From Verrucomicrobiota bacterium (GTDB taxonomy: Bacteria > Verrucomicrobiota > Verrucomicrobiia > Opitutales > Opitutaceae), in the NCBI GenBank assembly GCA_016222805.1, contig JACRQG010000009.1, forward strand, positions 23,005 through 87,004: a stretch of DNA of 64,000 bases, read 5' to 3'. This document shows, piece by piece, positions 24,647-33,849 of this stretch. Numbering within the stretch: position 1 is the stretch's first letter; the number at the start of each line of letters is the position of its first letter. The position numbers and the translations under genes were made by a program. The notes beneath the pieces were generated by a model. The model searched no databases. It was not told where the DNA came from and saw nothing but the letters and a program-made list of their open reading frames with translations.

Positions 24647-26146
24647 ATGACGCTCACCCCCGTCGACTGGATCATCATTACGGTCTACCTCGCCGGCTGC
24701 CTCGCCGCCGGCCTTTGGATGCGAAAGTTCGTGCGAGGGGTGCAGGACTTCGCGGTCGCGGGCCGCGAGATGGACGTCAACCTCGGCATCGCCTCCCTCG
24801 CCGCGACCGAACTCGGCCTCGTCACCATCATGTACACGGCCCAGCTCGGCTACGAGAAGGGCTTTGCCGGTGCCACCATCGGGGTGATCATCTGTGCGGT
24901 GATGTGGCTCGTCGGCCGCACCGGCTTTGTCATCGCCCCGATGCGCAACGCCGGCGTGATGACCATCCCCGAACTGTTTGAAAAGCGCTTCAGTCCGCGC
25001 GTGCGCTGGCTCGCCGGTCTCTTCGTTGCCCTGGGCGGCCTCCTCAACATGGGGATCTTCCTGCGGCTCGGCGGCGAATTCCTCGTTCATGCCACCGGCC
25101 TCCCGATAAGCTGGCTCGAATGGGTCATGACCGCCCTGCTGGGGCTCGTGCTGGTCTACACCGCTCTGGGTGGCATGCTGTCGGTGCTGGTGACGGACTA
25201 CCTGCAGTTCCTCGTGATGGGGATCGGCATCGTCGTCACCTCAATCCTGGTGCTGATGCACATCGGCTGGGGCAACCTGCTCTCCGGCCTGGAAGGCGCC
25301 TGGGCCGCCGGCACGATGAAGGCGCACCCGTACAACCCGATTCACGACTCCAATTTCGGCTGGGGCTACGTCCTGTGGCAGTTCTTCTTCCAGCTCGCCT
25401 GCGCCACGACCTGGCAGACGCAGATCAGCCGCGTGCTGGCCGCCCGCGATGCCAGGACCGCGCAGCGGATGTACACGCGGACCTCGTTCTACTTCGTCGG
25501 CCGTTTCCTGCTGCCCGGCCTCTGGGGCGCCGCGGCTTTCGTCTGGTTCACCCAGCACGGCGGGCTGCCAAAGGACCTGACCACCCTCACCGCGATGCCG
25601 CAGTACCTCAGCCTCGTGCTACCCGCCGGGGTGATCGGCATCGTCGTCGCCGCGATGCTCGCCGCCGAGATGTCCACCGACAGCGGCTACATGCTCACTT
25701 GGGCCACGGTGATCTACAACGACCTCGTCACCCCGTGCCTCCGCCGCCCGCTTTCGCCCCGCGGCCAGCTTCTGCTCACCCGCAGCCTCGTGATGGGGAT
25801 CGCGGTCTTCCTCCTGTTCTACGGCCTCTGGTATGAGCTTCCGGGCAACGCCTGGGACTACCTCGCCGTCACCGGCAACATCTACCTCGCCAGCGTCTTC
25901 ACGCTCCTGGTCGCGGGGCTGTACTGGCCGCGCGCCACCGCCACGGGCGCCATTGCCGCCCTGATTCTCGGCGCCATCGGACCCATCATCTTCCTGCTCC
26001 TCGGCAAGAAGTACGCCATCGCCCCCGAGGTCGCCGGGGCCTCGTCCTTCGCGCTCGCCGCCCTCGGCATGATCGTCGGCTCGTACCTCACACCGCCGCC
26101 GGCCTCCGCCAACACCACCCACTCCGCCGCTCCCGCCACCCCATGA
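24647..26146 (+). CDS. Sodium:solute symporter (SSS family)
   Basis: A 499-residue membrane transporter with about 13 helices and the sodium:solute symporter signature region: GREMDVNLGIASLAATELGL in helices 1-2, TALGGMLSVLVTDYLQFLVM in the middle, and MLAAEMSTDSGYMLTWATVIYND (sodium-site Ser/Thr) near residue 345. It would import a small organic solute with Na+, the identity of which is unknown. A short Pro/Thr tail follows the last helix. The stop overlaps the start of a 53-residue membrane protein gene, so the pair is probably translated together. Confidence 0.9.
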   Translation: MTLTPVDWIIITVYLAGCLAAGLWMRKFVRGVQDFAVAGREMDVNLGIASLAATELGLVTIMYTAQLGYEKGFAGATIGVIICAVMWLVGRTGFVIAPMRNAGVMTIPELFEKRFSPRVRWLAGLFVALGGLLNMGIFLRLGGEFLVHATGLPISWLEWVMTALLGLVLVYTALGGMLSVLVTDYLQFLVMGIGIVVTSILVLMHIGWGNLLSGLEGAWAAGTMKAHPYNPIHDSNFGWGYVLWQFFFQLACATTWQTQISRVLAARDARTAQRMYTRTSFYFVGRFLLPGLWGAAAFVWFTQHGGLPKDLTTLTAMPQYLSLVLPAGVIGIVVAAMLAAEMSTDSGYMLTWATVIYNDLVTPCLRRPLSPRGQLLLTRSLVMGIAVFLLFYGLWYELPGNAWDYLAVTGNIYLASVFTLLVAGLYWPRATATGAIAALILGAIGPIIFLLLGKKYAIAPEVAGASSFALAALGMIVGSYLTPPPASANTTHSAAPATP

Positions 26147-26304
26147 ACGCCGCCTTCCTCTACTTCTGGGCCGCCCTGCTCTTCGCCTCGATCTTCTGGT
26201 ATGGTTTTCTTGTCTTCTACGTCGGCTGGAAAGCCGGCCGCGAGATCCGCGAGATGACCGCCAGCCTCAGCCGGGCGGCGGATTCCGCCGACCCCGATCG
26301 GTAG
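26143..26304 (+). CDS. 53-residue single-helix membrane protein, symporter partner
   Basis: A short frame (ATG 26143, TAG 26302-26304) that overlaps the symporter stop as ATGA. The product starts MNAAFLYFWAALLFASIFWY and continues with one hydrophobic helix (about 5-29), then a short charged amphipathic tail (WKAGREIREM). Small single-helix subunits encoded directly behind SSS transporters are known (symporter small accessory proteins and similar). The overlap, codon use like its neighbours and sensible hydrophobicity make it a credible gene despite its size. Confidence 0.8.
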   Translation: MNAAFLYFWAALLFASIFWYGFLVFYVGWKAGREIREMTASLSRAADSADPDR

Positions 26305-26382
26305 TAAGGAAGCGTGTCGGACCACGGATGGCAGCGCGTCGCACACCAACCGGGCCTGCCACCTCTCCGGCTGAATTGAGCT

Positions 26383-27735
26383 TCAGCCTTCCGCGCGACT
26401 GCCTCGCGTCCGGCGGAACACCTCGTACGCCACCGCCCCGCCGGCGAGAATCCCCACGCCACCCAGCGCCGCCACCGGGTCGCCGGCAAAGCCGCTGGCC
26501 AGGCCACACGCCACATACAGCAGCATGAACCCCACGGGCAGGGGGTACCACGGCATGCGATAAGCCCCCGCCGCTGGCGCCCCCTGGCGCCTGGCGCGAA
26601 TCGCGGCCCACGCCACCAGGCCGTAAAAGGGCAGGAAGCCGAGGATCATGTACCGCGTCAGCCGTTCGAAGCCCGTGCCGGAGGCGATGTAGAGCATCAC
26701 CATCACCCCGTAGATCGCAATCGCCACCACCGGCGTCCGCCAGCGGGGATGCACGTAGGCCGCCGCCCGGAAAAACGCTCCTTCCTCGGCCAGCGCAAAC
26801 ACCACGCGCGGGTTGCACATCAGCGAACTGAAGACCGTGCTGGCCGCGCTGAAGGCCACAAAGGCCGTCACCCAGCGGCCCGCATTCTCCCCAATCACGC
26901 GGCCCACGGCCGTGGCCGCGAGGGCCTGGGTCGATGCCATCTCCGCAAAGGGCAGGGCATGGAAGAAGCCCGCGTTCACCGACAGATACACCGCGAGGAT
27001 CAGCCCCATGCCCAGCAGCGTGGCCCGCGGCAGGGTGCGTTCCGGCCGCTTCACTTCTCCCGCCACGAGGGCCAGCCCGTCCCAGCCGTCATAGGCGAAC
27101 ATCGTCGCCACCACCGCCAGGCCGAAACCCACCCACGGCGAAACCACCGCCGGAACTTCCGAGGCCGCCTTCGCCGGGACCCCATCCCCCGCAAAACACA
27201 CCACCACGACGGCGGCCAGGGCCGAGATCTTGATCACCCCCACGCCGCCGATGATCCGGCCCACCGTCCGGCTCGACCACATGTTGAGCAGCATGATTCC
27301 GCCCACCCAGCCGAGGCCCAGCAGGGTCTGCGCGCCCTCGCTCCACCCGAGGATGGCCCCGAGGTTTCGGGTGCTGACCAGCGTGATCGCCGCCGCCGCC
27401 ACGGGGTTGAGCCAGATCGAGGTCCAGCCAAACAAAAACGCCACCCGCGGTCCAAACGCCTCCCGGAGGAACACCGTCGTCCCGCCCGATCGCGGCGTCC
27501 GCACCGCCAGTTCCGCCATCACCAGCGCCCCGCTGACCGCCGCCACCGCCCCCACCACCCAGGCCGCATAGGAGAGCAACACCCCGCCGGTCTTCGCCGC
27601 CACCACACCCGGCGACTGCAGGATGCCGACGCCGATCGTGAACGTGACCAGCAGCAGGGCGGCATTCCAGGTCCCGAGGTGACGCGGCAACCGGCTGGGG
27701 TCGGCCTGGGTCGCCGGCGAAGGATGGGCTTCCAT
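26383..27735 (-). CDS. APC-family amino acid/polyamine permease
   Basis: A 450-residue transporter with about 12 helices. The APC hallmark in helix 1 is present (LLVTFTIGVGILQSPGVVAAKTGG), along with the helix-3 GGTTVFLREAFG segment and the helix-6 MFAYDGWDGLALVAGEV region. It probably exchanges or imports amino acids or amines; substrate unknown. The ATG at 27735 starts MEAHPSPATQ; longer N-terminal extensions upstream overlap recD2 and are not favoured. It is divergent from recD2, and the two start regions practically touch. Confidence 0.88.
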   Translation of the reverse strand: MEAHPSPATQADPSRLPRHLGTWNAALLLVTFTIGVGILQSPGVVAAKTGGVLLSYAAWVVGAVAAVSGALVMAELAVRTPRSGGTTVFLREAFGPRVAFLFGWTSIWLNPVAAAAITLVSTRNLGAILGWSEGAQTLLGLGWVGGIMLLNMWSSRTVGRIIGGVGVIKISALAAVVVVCFAGDGVPAKAASEVPAVVSPWVGFGLAVVATMFAYDGWDGLALVAGEVKRPERTLPRATLLGMGLILAVYLSVNAGFFHALPFAEMASTQALAATAVGRVIGENAGRWVTAFVAFSAASTVFSSLMCNPRVVFALAEEGAFFRAAAYVHPRWRTPVVAIAIYGVMVMLYIASGTGFERLTRYMILGFLPFYGLVAWAAIRARRQGAPAAGAYRMPWYPLPVGFMLLYVACGLASGFAGDPVAALGGVGILAGGAVAYEVFRRTRGSRAEG

Positions 27736-27829
27736 GGGCGCCGAACACAAGCGACCCGCGGCCCCACCGCAATCCCGGCTTTCGGAGTTGAGCTTCGCCG
27801 GCCGCTCTCGTCTCAATTCTCCTCCCGTC

Positions 27830-30115
27830 GTGGCGCCACCCTCACCCGCTTCCCAGCCTGCCGAGACCCTCAGCGGGGTCATCGAGCGGATCATCTTTCT
27901 CAACGAGGAGAACCACTACACCATCGCCGAACTGCGGCCGGATGCCCCGGGCCGGCCGGACCCGCGCAACCGCCCCGACCTGATCACGATTGTCGGACCT
28001 CTCCCCGGCGTGGAGTGCGGCGAGACCCTCCACCTCACCGGCGAGTGGACCCACCACGCCCAGCACGGCGCGCAGTTTCGCGTCACCGCCTTTCGCAGCG
28101 AACTGCCGTCCAGCGTGTACGGGATTCGCAAATACCTCGGCAGCGGCCTCGTGCCCGGCATCGGCAAGGTCTATGCCCACAAGATCGTCGACGCCTTCGG
28201 CACCGACACGCTCCGCGTCCTGACGGAGGAGTCCGGCCGGTTGCGTGAGATCGGCGGCATCGGGAAGAAGCGCGCCACCGCGATCAAGCAGGCCTGGGAC
28301 GCCAAGCGTACCGAGCGCGAACTCTACATCTTTCTCCAGACCTACGGAGTCACCCCCTCGCAGTGCGTGAAGCTGGTCCAGCATTTCGGTTCCACGGCAA
28401 AACGCGTCCTGGAAACCGAACCCTATCGCGCCGCGCGTGAGATCGACGGCATCGGCTTCAAGACCGCCGACCGCATCGCGATCAACCTCGGGTTTGCCAA
28501 CGACGCCCCGCCCCGCCTCGACGCCGGCATCCTCTACGCCCTCGAAACCCTGCAGGAGGAGGGTCACACCGCCTACCGCGAAGCGGACCTCGTCGATCAC
28601 ACGGCGGCCCTGCTGGAAACGACCCGGGATCGCGTGGCCGCGCGGGTCGAGGCCCTCGTCGCCGACAAGTCCGTCGTTCGCCAGGAACTCGTCGACCCCG
28701 TTACCCCGGGCGCCCCACCGCTGCCGGGCTCCGCGCTCGTGCAGTTGCCGCACCAGGATCGCGCCGAGCAGAAGATCGCCGCCACCGTCGTCCGCCTCGG
28801 CCGCGTGCCCACCGGACTGCCGCCGATCAAGGTCGACGCCGCCGTCCAGTGGGCGGAGCAGAAGGCGGGCTTCGCCTTCCACGAACTCCAGCGCGTCGCC
28901 TTGCGCGCCGCCCTCACGGCCAAGCTCTCAATCCTCACGGGCGGCCCCGGCACGGGCAAGACGACCATCCTGCGCGCCCTGGTCGAAATCCTGAAGGCCA
29001 AGAAGGTGCGCGTGCACCTGGCCGCGCCCACCGGCCGGGCGGCCCAGCGGCTGGCGGAAACGACCGGGGGCTTCGCCTCCACCATCCACCGGCTGCTGCG
29101 CTACGACGCCTCCGCCGGCGGTTTCGTCGCCAACGAAAATAGCCCGCTCGCCACCGACTTCCTGATCGTCGACGAGGCCTCGATGCTCGATTCGCGCCTC
29201 GCCGCCGCCCTCTTCCAGGCGGTGCCCTCGCGCGCCCATCTGGTGCTCGTCGGCGATACCGACCAACTGCCCAGCGTCGGCGCCGGCAATGTGCTGAAAG
29301 ACCTCATCGCCACGGAGCGGATTCCGGTCACCCGTCTCTCGGTCATCTACCGGCAGCAGGGGCAGAGCCAGATCGTCACCACGGCCCACGCCATCAACTC
29401 GGGCGATCCGTCCCTACCTCCCGTGGTGCCGGAAGTCTCGGCCGCCCAGGCCTGGGGCGATCTCACGCTCGTCGCGGCGGTCGATGCCGAGGATTGCGTG
29501 CGCAAGGTCATCGAACTGTGCACCGCCTATGTGCCGCAGCACTGGAAGTGGTTTCACCCGATCGACGACGTGCAGATCCTCGCGCCGATGCACAAGGGCG
29601 TCGCCGGCGTCGCCAACCTCAACGCCCGCCTCCAGGAGGCCCTGAACGGCCGGCGCCGCGGCCTGCGCACCGGGGGCGGCGAGTTCCGCCCGGGCGACAA
29701 GATCATCCAGCTGAGAAACAACTACGACAAGAACCTCTTCAACGGCGACATCGGCTCCGTCGCCGGCGTCGACGACGAGTCGGGGGAGATCGACGCCGAT
29801 TTCGACGGCGAGCGGCACACCTTCGCCCGCGGCGAACTCGGCGATCTCGCCCTCGCGTATGCCATCAGCATCCACAAGTCGCAGGGCAGCGAATACCCCG
29901 TCGTGATCGTGCCGCTGCTGAAGGCGCACTTCCTGATGCTGCAACGCAACCTGCTCTACACCGCCATCACGCGCGGCCGGAAGAAGGTCTTCCTCGTCGG
30001 CGATCCCGCGGCCTACGCGATGGCGGTGCGCAATTCCGAGTCCAAGCTGCGGGTGACCCACCTGCGGCAGAAGATCGCCGCGCTCCAGGCCGGCGGGCAT
30101 CTCCCGCCACCTTGA
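27830..30115 (+). CDS. recD2: RecD2-type superfamily 1B DNA helicase
   Basis: ATP-dependent 5'-3' helicase of the RecD2 branch, which works without RecBC in repair and fork maintenance. Order of features: OB-like N-domain, helix-hairpin-helix motifs (LVPGIGKV, IGGIGKKR, IDGIGFKT at about residues 105-220), Walker A GGPGTGKTT (about 371), Walker B LIVDEASMLD, motif III GDTDQLPSVG, SH3-like region, and motifs V-VI SIHKSQGSE and LYTAITRGR. The frame is open to an ATG at 27734, but that codon would overlap the start of the divergent permease. The GTG at 27830 leaves 94 bases for promoters and gives 761 residues, near the family norm. The start is uncertain. Confidence 0.9.
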   Translation: MAPPSPASQPAETLSGVIERIIFLNEENHYTIAELRPDAPGRPDPRNRPDLITIVGPLPGVECGETLHLTGEWTHHAQHGAQFRVTAFRSELPSSVYGIRKYLGSGLVPGIGKVYAHKIVDAFGTDTLRVLTEESGRLREIGGIGKKRATAIKQAWDAKRTERELYIFLQTYGVTPSQCVKLVQHFGSTAKRVLETEPYRAAREIDGIGFKTADRIAINLGFANDAPPRLDAGILYALETLQEEGHTAYREADLVDHTAALLETTRDRVAARVEALVADKSVVRQELVDPVTPGAPPLPGSALVQLPHQDRAEQKIAATVVRLGRVPTGLPPIKVDAAVQWAEQKAGFAFHELQRVALRAALTAKLSILTGGPGTGKTTILRALVEILKAKKVRVHLAAPTGRAAQRLAETTGGFASTIHRLLRYDASAGGFVANENSPLATDFLIVDEASMLDSRLAAALFQAVPSRAHLVLVGDTDQLPSVGAGNVLKDLIATERIPVTRLSVIYRQQGQSQIVTTAHAINSGDPSLPPVVPEVSAAQAWGDLTLVAAVDAEDCVRKVIELCTAYVPQHWKWFHPIDDVQILAPMHKGVAGVANLNARLQEALNGRRRGLRTGGGEFRPGDKIIQLRNNYDKNLFNGDIGSVAGVDDESGEIDADFDGERHTFARGELGDLALAYAISIHKSQGSEYPVVIVPLLKAHFLMLQRNLLYTAITRGRKKVFLVGDPAAYAMAVRNSESKLRVTHLRQKIAALQAGGHLPPP

Positions 30116-30131
30116 CGCCAGTCGGGAGGGC

Positions 30132-30167
30132 GCGGGGCGTTCTCCGGCGCGGAGGGCATCGCCCCGC
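30132..30167. repeat. Inverted repeat GCGGGGCG...CGCCCCGC after recD2
   Basis: Perfect 8-base arms separated by 20 bases, 17 bases after the recD2 stop. No T-run follows, so an intrinsic terminator is not supported. The arms match the core of the REP family elsewhere in the window, so it may be a decayed pair. Confidence 0.5.
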
Positions 30168-30174
30168 CGGCGGT

Positions 30175-30199
30175 TGTAGCCGGCCGCGGTGAGGCCGGC
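30175..30199. repeat. Dispersed intergenic palindrome, second copy of the 6032 family
   Basis: Reads TGTAGCCGGCCGCGGTGAGG followed by CCGGC. It is the reverse complement of 6032-6056 with a single base change in the arm, and is again intergenic. Confidence 0.7.
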
Positions 30200-30317
30200 C
30201 GCGGCCGGAGCCCCCGGCGACATCAGAAACCAACTCCGTCATCGGAGAGATGCGCTCCGGCGCCGCGGGCGCAAACTCGTTCTCGCCCGCGCGCCCCGAA
30301 GTTGCCACGCTCGTGCC

Positions 30318-31214
30318 ATGGGCTCCCCCGTTCCACCCGCGCCACCCGAGTCGTGGCTGGAGTTGCCGGACGGCCGGATGTTCTGGCTCAAGGGCCGCTG
30401 CGCGATCGGCCGGCAGGCGGACAACGACCTCGTGCTCGATATCCCCGAGCTTTCCCGCCACCACGCGTTGATTGGCGCGGATGGCGGCGTCTACGTTCTC
30501 AACGATCTGCGCAGCCGCAACGGCACCTACGTCAACCGGGCCGTCATCACCCGCCCCACCGCGCTGCGTGACGGCGACGAGATTCAACTCGGTCCCGTCC
30601 GCACCCGCTTCCGCTGCAAGCGGCGCTGGTTCGGCGGCGGTGAATCAACAGCCGAGAGCACCACCACGCTTGCGCTCAACCAGGTGCAGGAAAGGACCTG
30701 CTGGCTGCTGCTCGTCGATGTCGTCGGCTCCACCGCCCTCTTCTCCCGCCTCGGCAGCGAAGCCGCCCTCCGGCAGATGCAGGCCTGGATCACCGGCCTG
30801 CGCCCGTTGATCGAGAAGAACGGCGGCCAGATTAACGGCTACATCGGCGATGCCATCGTGGCCTACTGGCCGGAAGACACGGCGCGCGGCCCGCAGTTCG
30901 CCGCCGCGCTCCAGGCGCTCACCGCGTGGCGCGCCGCCAGCCCCCTGCCCTACCGCCTGGTCGCCCACTATGGTTCGGTGCTGTTCAGCCGCAGCGAGCT
31001 CGGCCAGGAAATCACCGGCAGCACCGTCAACGTGCTCTACCGCAGCGAGAAGATCGCCAAGGGCTTTGGCGCCCCCGCGATGATCAGCCAGGCCGTGGTC
31101 GACACGCTCGGGATCGGAGGCCAGTGCGAGTCCTTTGGCCGCTCCTCCATCGACGGAATGAGCGATTACTTTGTTTTCTATGCATTGCCCGAGGCCTGGA
31201 CTCTTCGCGATTAA
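30318..31214 (+). CDS. FHA domain fused to a class III nucleotide cyclase domain
   Basis: 298 residues: an N-terminal forkhead-associated phosphothreonine-binding domain (about 14-100; IGRQADNDLV, LSRHHALI, SRNGTYVN) and a C-terminal class III adenylyl/guanylyl cyclase domain (about 125-290). Metal-binding aspartates are present (Asp134 in LLVDVVGST, Asp178 in YIGDAIVA), and the transition-state Asn/Arg pair appears in GSTVNVLYRSEK. The base-selecting Lys expected before IGD is Gly (GGQINGYIGD), so nucleotide choice or activity may be non-canonical. Substrate ATP versus GTP cannot be assigned. The ATG at 30318 is preferred; its 3' end overlaps the next gene by 44 bases. Confidence 0.87.
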   Translation: MGSPVPPAPPESWLELPDGRMFWLKGRCAIGRQADNDLVLDIPELSRHHALIGADGGVYVLNDLRSRNGTYVNRAVITRPTALRDGDEIQLGPVRTRFRCKRRWFGGGESTAESTTTLALNQVQERTCWLLLVDVVGSTALFSRLGSEAALRQMQAWITGLRPLIEKNGGQINGYIGDAIVAYWPEDTARGPQFAAALQALTAWRAASPLPYRLVAHYGSVLFSRSELGQEITGSTVNVLYRSEKIAKGFGAPAMISQAVVDTLGIGGQCESFGRSSIDGMSDYFVFYALPEAWTLRD

Positions 31215-32694
31215 CCCCTCCCTCCCCGCATTCCGCGTCCGCCGCACCTTCGCCCTTCCCGGGATTGCGCGGCACCGGCGCCCTGCCCAGGCCTGCTCCC
31301 TTCTCCTCCTCGCGGCGATCCTGCCAGCCTGGATGCGGGCAGCTGACACCCAGCGGCCCGCTGAACGCCCGACGGCGCTGGATCGTTATGTGGCCCGGCC
31401 GGATCCCGCCTTTCGCTGGGAAAAGGTCGCCGAGCAGCGCGAAGACGGCGTCACGTGCCACCTCGTCAATCTCGTCTCGCAGCGATGGGAATCGCCGGTG
31501 CCCACCAACCGCCCCGAGTGGCAGCACTGGCTGACGATCTTTCAGCCCGAACAGGTCGGCCATCGCACCGCGCTGCTCTTCATCTCCGGCGGCTCGAATC
31601 GCCCCGGCCAGCCGCCGAAGCCGTCGCGGGAGTTCCTGGAAATCGCCAAGGCCACCCGCTCCGTCGTAGCCGAGATCCGGAATGTGCCGAATCAGCCCCT
31701 GGCGTTCACCAGCGACAACCGCGATCGGAAGGAAGACGATTTCATCGCGTTCACCTGGGCCCAGTATATGCGCTCCGGCGACGAGCGCTGGCCCGCCCGG
31801 CTGCCCATGACCAAGGCCGCGGTGCGCGCGATGGACGCCGTGACCGCCTGCCTGGCCGGACTCGGCGAGCGTGCGATTCCGATCGAGAACTTCGTGGTTG
31901 GGGGCGCCTCCAAGCGGGGCTGGACCGCATGGACCACCGCCATCGTCGACCGCCGGGTCGTCGCGATCTGCCCCCTCGTCATCGACGTCCTCAACGTCGA
32001 ACGCTCGATGAGCCACCATTACCAGGCCTACGGCTTCTTCGCCCCCGCGGTGGGCGACTACACGGCGCATCACATCATGCACTGGGCCGGGACCCCGGAG
32101 GCCGGCGCCCTCTACGCCATCGAGGACCCGTACTTCTATCGCGACCGGCTGGCGATGCCCAAGCTCCTCATCAACGCCTGCGGCGACCAGTTCTTCCTTC
32201 CGGATTCGTCGCGCTTCTATTTCGCGGACCTGCCCGGGCCCAAATACCTCCGCTACATCCCAAACACCGATCACTCGCTGAAGGACAGCGACGCGGTCCG
32301 CACCGTGGCGTCCTGGCACCACGCGATCCTCCAGCGCACGCCGCTGCCGCGCCTCACCTGGCAGCGCAAGGCGGACGGCAGCCTCGTGGTGGAGGCCTCG
32401 CCGGCCCCCCGGGAGGCGAAGCTGTGGCAGGCCACAAATCCCGCCGCCCGCGATTTTCGCCTCGAGACGATCGGCCCGGCGTGGACCTCCCAGCCGCTGC
32501 CAGGCCAGGCCGGGCGCTACGAAGCGAAGGTCGCCCCACCGGCGGCGGGCTGGACCGCGTTCATGGTGGAAATGACCTTCGCGCTCGGCGGACCGGCGCC
32601 GCTGAAACTCACCACCGAGGTCATCGTGACGCCCGACCGCCTGCCTTTCCCGCCCGCCGACCTGCCCCAGCCGAAAGGGTTCTTGTCAAACTAG
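31171..32694 (+). CDS. Exported PqaA-like (PhoPQ-activated pathogenicity-related) protein
   Basis: Member of the PqaA family of alpha/beta-hydrolase-fold secreted proteins. The characteristic block FVVGGASKRGWTAW contains a GxSxxG nucleophile-like Ser, followed by PLVIDVLNVERSMSHHYQAYG and a late HSLKDSD-type His/Asp region. Biochemical role is not established for the family. The only ATGs are at 31171 and 31180, inside the last codons of the cyclase gene; the signal peptide-like stretch (CSLLLLAAILPAWMRAA) does not begin until about residue 42. The start is therefore uncertain and may be a non-ATG codon within 31200-31290. The ChaN-like gene follows after 23 bases. Confidence 0.78.
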   Translation: MFSMHCPRPGLFAINPSLPAFRVRRTFALPGIARHRRPAQACSLLLLAAILPAWMRAADTQRPAERPTALDRYVARPDPAFRWEKVAEQREDGVTCHLVNLVSQRWESPVPTNRPEWQHWLTIFQPEQVGHRTALLFISGGSNRPGQPPKPSREFLEIAKATRSVVAEIRNVPNQPLAFTSDNRDRKEDDFIAFTWAQYMRSGDERWPARLPMTKAAVRAMDAVTACLAGLGERAIPIENFVVGGASKRGWTAWTTAIVDRRVVAICPLVIDVLNVERSMSHHYQAYGFFAPAVGDYTAHHIMHWAGTPEAGALYAIEDPYFYRDRLAMPKLLINACGDQFFLPDSSRFYFADLPGPKYLRYIPNTDHSLKDSDAVRTVASWHHAILQRTPLPRLTWQRKADGSLVVEASPAPREAKLWQATNPAARDFRLETIGPAWTSQPLPGQAGRYEAKVAPPAAGWTAFMVEMTFALGGPAPLKLTTEVIVTPDRLPFPPADLPQPKGFLSN

Positions 32695-32717
32695 GCCGAG
32701 TCGCGAGCCTGCCGGGC

Positions 32718-33755
32718 GTGCCTTTCCCTCCGCCCTCCCCTGCCTCCGGTCCGGCCGGCGGTCCGCGTCCGACCGGGTGGTGGCGCCTGCTCCTCCCCCT
32801 GCCGCTCCTTCTCGCCCTGGCCGCCTGTACGTCCATGCCCCGCCCCCATCCTCCCTCCCCCGCGGAAACTTGGATCGATCTTCGCCGCGGCGAGGAAGTC
32901 ACCCACGAGGACGTGATTACGGATCTTGCGGGAGCCGGAGTCATCTATGCCGGTGAGGCGCACACCCTGCACCGCCACCACCGCGTACAGCTCGAACTCC
33001 TGCAGGCTCTCTTCGCGAAAGGCGTGCCGCTTGTGCTCTGTCTTGAGCAACTGGAGGCGCGCGATCAACCGGCCGTCGATCGCTACCATCACCGCGAGAT
33101 CGACTTTGACCAACTGGCGCGCGACATCGACTGGCCCAAGAAGTGGAGCAACTACGCCGACTACCGCGCCCTCTGCGAGTTTGCTCGCCAGCACCGCATC
33201 CCCATCCGCGCCCTGAATGCCCCAGCGGACGTGATCCGGGCGGTCAGCCGGGGCGGCGGGCTCGCCAAGCTGCCGACCGAGCAGCGCGCCCTGCTGCCGG
33301 CCGACATCCTTCTCGACGATCCGGTGTACGAACGCCTCATGCGCCTGGAACTGTCCGTGCACATGGCCGCCACCGACCCGGCCCGGCTGCGCCCGATGTT
33401 CGAGGCGCAGGCCTCGCGGGATGAAGCGATGGCCGAGCAGATCGTCGCCGCCCGCCGCGTCGACGCCGGCGCACTCCGGACCGCGCTGGTGATCATTGGC
33501 GCCGGGCACGCGCGTTACGGCCTGGGGACGGCAGCGCGGGTGCGCCGCCGTGATCCCGGCATCGTCGAACGCATCGTCCTGATGACCGAAAGCGGTCAGC
33601 TCCAACTTTCCGCCGCCGACCGGGCCGCGAGCCGCGACATCCGGATTTCCCACGCCGATCTTCGGGCCGTCGATCAGCCTCCCGGGGACTTCCTCCGCCT
33701 GCTGCCCCGCCGCTCCGCCGCCGAGCTGCCTCCCGGGCACCCGCCCATCCCATAG
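32718..33755 (+). CDS. ChaN-like lipoprotein (Tiki/TraB-like fold)
   Basis: 345 residues from a GTG start, with a Pro-rich N-region followed by a lipobox (LLLALAAC, Cys37). It should be a lipid-anchored envelope protein. The ChaN (haem-binding uptake) family pattern is present: VIYAGEAHTLHRHHRVQLEL (Glu and His of the conserved GE-x-H), CLEQLEARDQ, and IIGAGHARYGLG near the end. Family members bind haem or may be metalloproteases of the Tiki superfamily; which applies here is unknown. The GTG at 32718 is chosen because it gives a complete lipoprotein signal; the frame itself is open far upstream, in the shadow of the PqaA-like gene. Confidence 0.82.
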   Translation: MPFPPPSPASGPAGGPRPTGWWRLLLPLPLLLALAACTSMPRPHPPSPAETWIDLRRGEEVTHEDVITDLAGAGVIYAGEAHTLHRHHRVQLELLQALFAKGVPLVLCLEQLEARDQPAVDRYHHREIDFDQLARDIDWPKKWSNYADYRALCEFARQHRIPIRALNAPADVIRAVSRGGGLAKLPTEQRALLPADILLDDPVYERLMRLELSVHMAATDPARLRPMFEAQASRDEAMAEQIVAARRVDAGALRTALVIIGAGHARYGLGTAARVRRRDPGIVERIVLMTESGQLQLSAADRAASRDIRISHADLRAVDQPPGDFLRLLPRRSAAELPPGHPPIP

Positions 33756-33849
33756 ACGAGCGTGCGACGCAAAACGCCGTCGCGCTCCCTCGAAGCGCAG
33801 CGGTACGCCAGCCGGGCGGGACACCCGCCGCGATCTCGCCAGCTCGTTC

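Noticed and set aside
31455..32717. N-terminal extension of the ChaN-like frame
   Set aside because: It lies out of frame inside the PqaA-like gene and is low-complexity. The lipoprotein signal begins at the GTG 32718.
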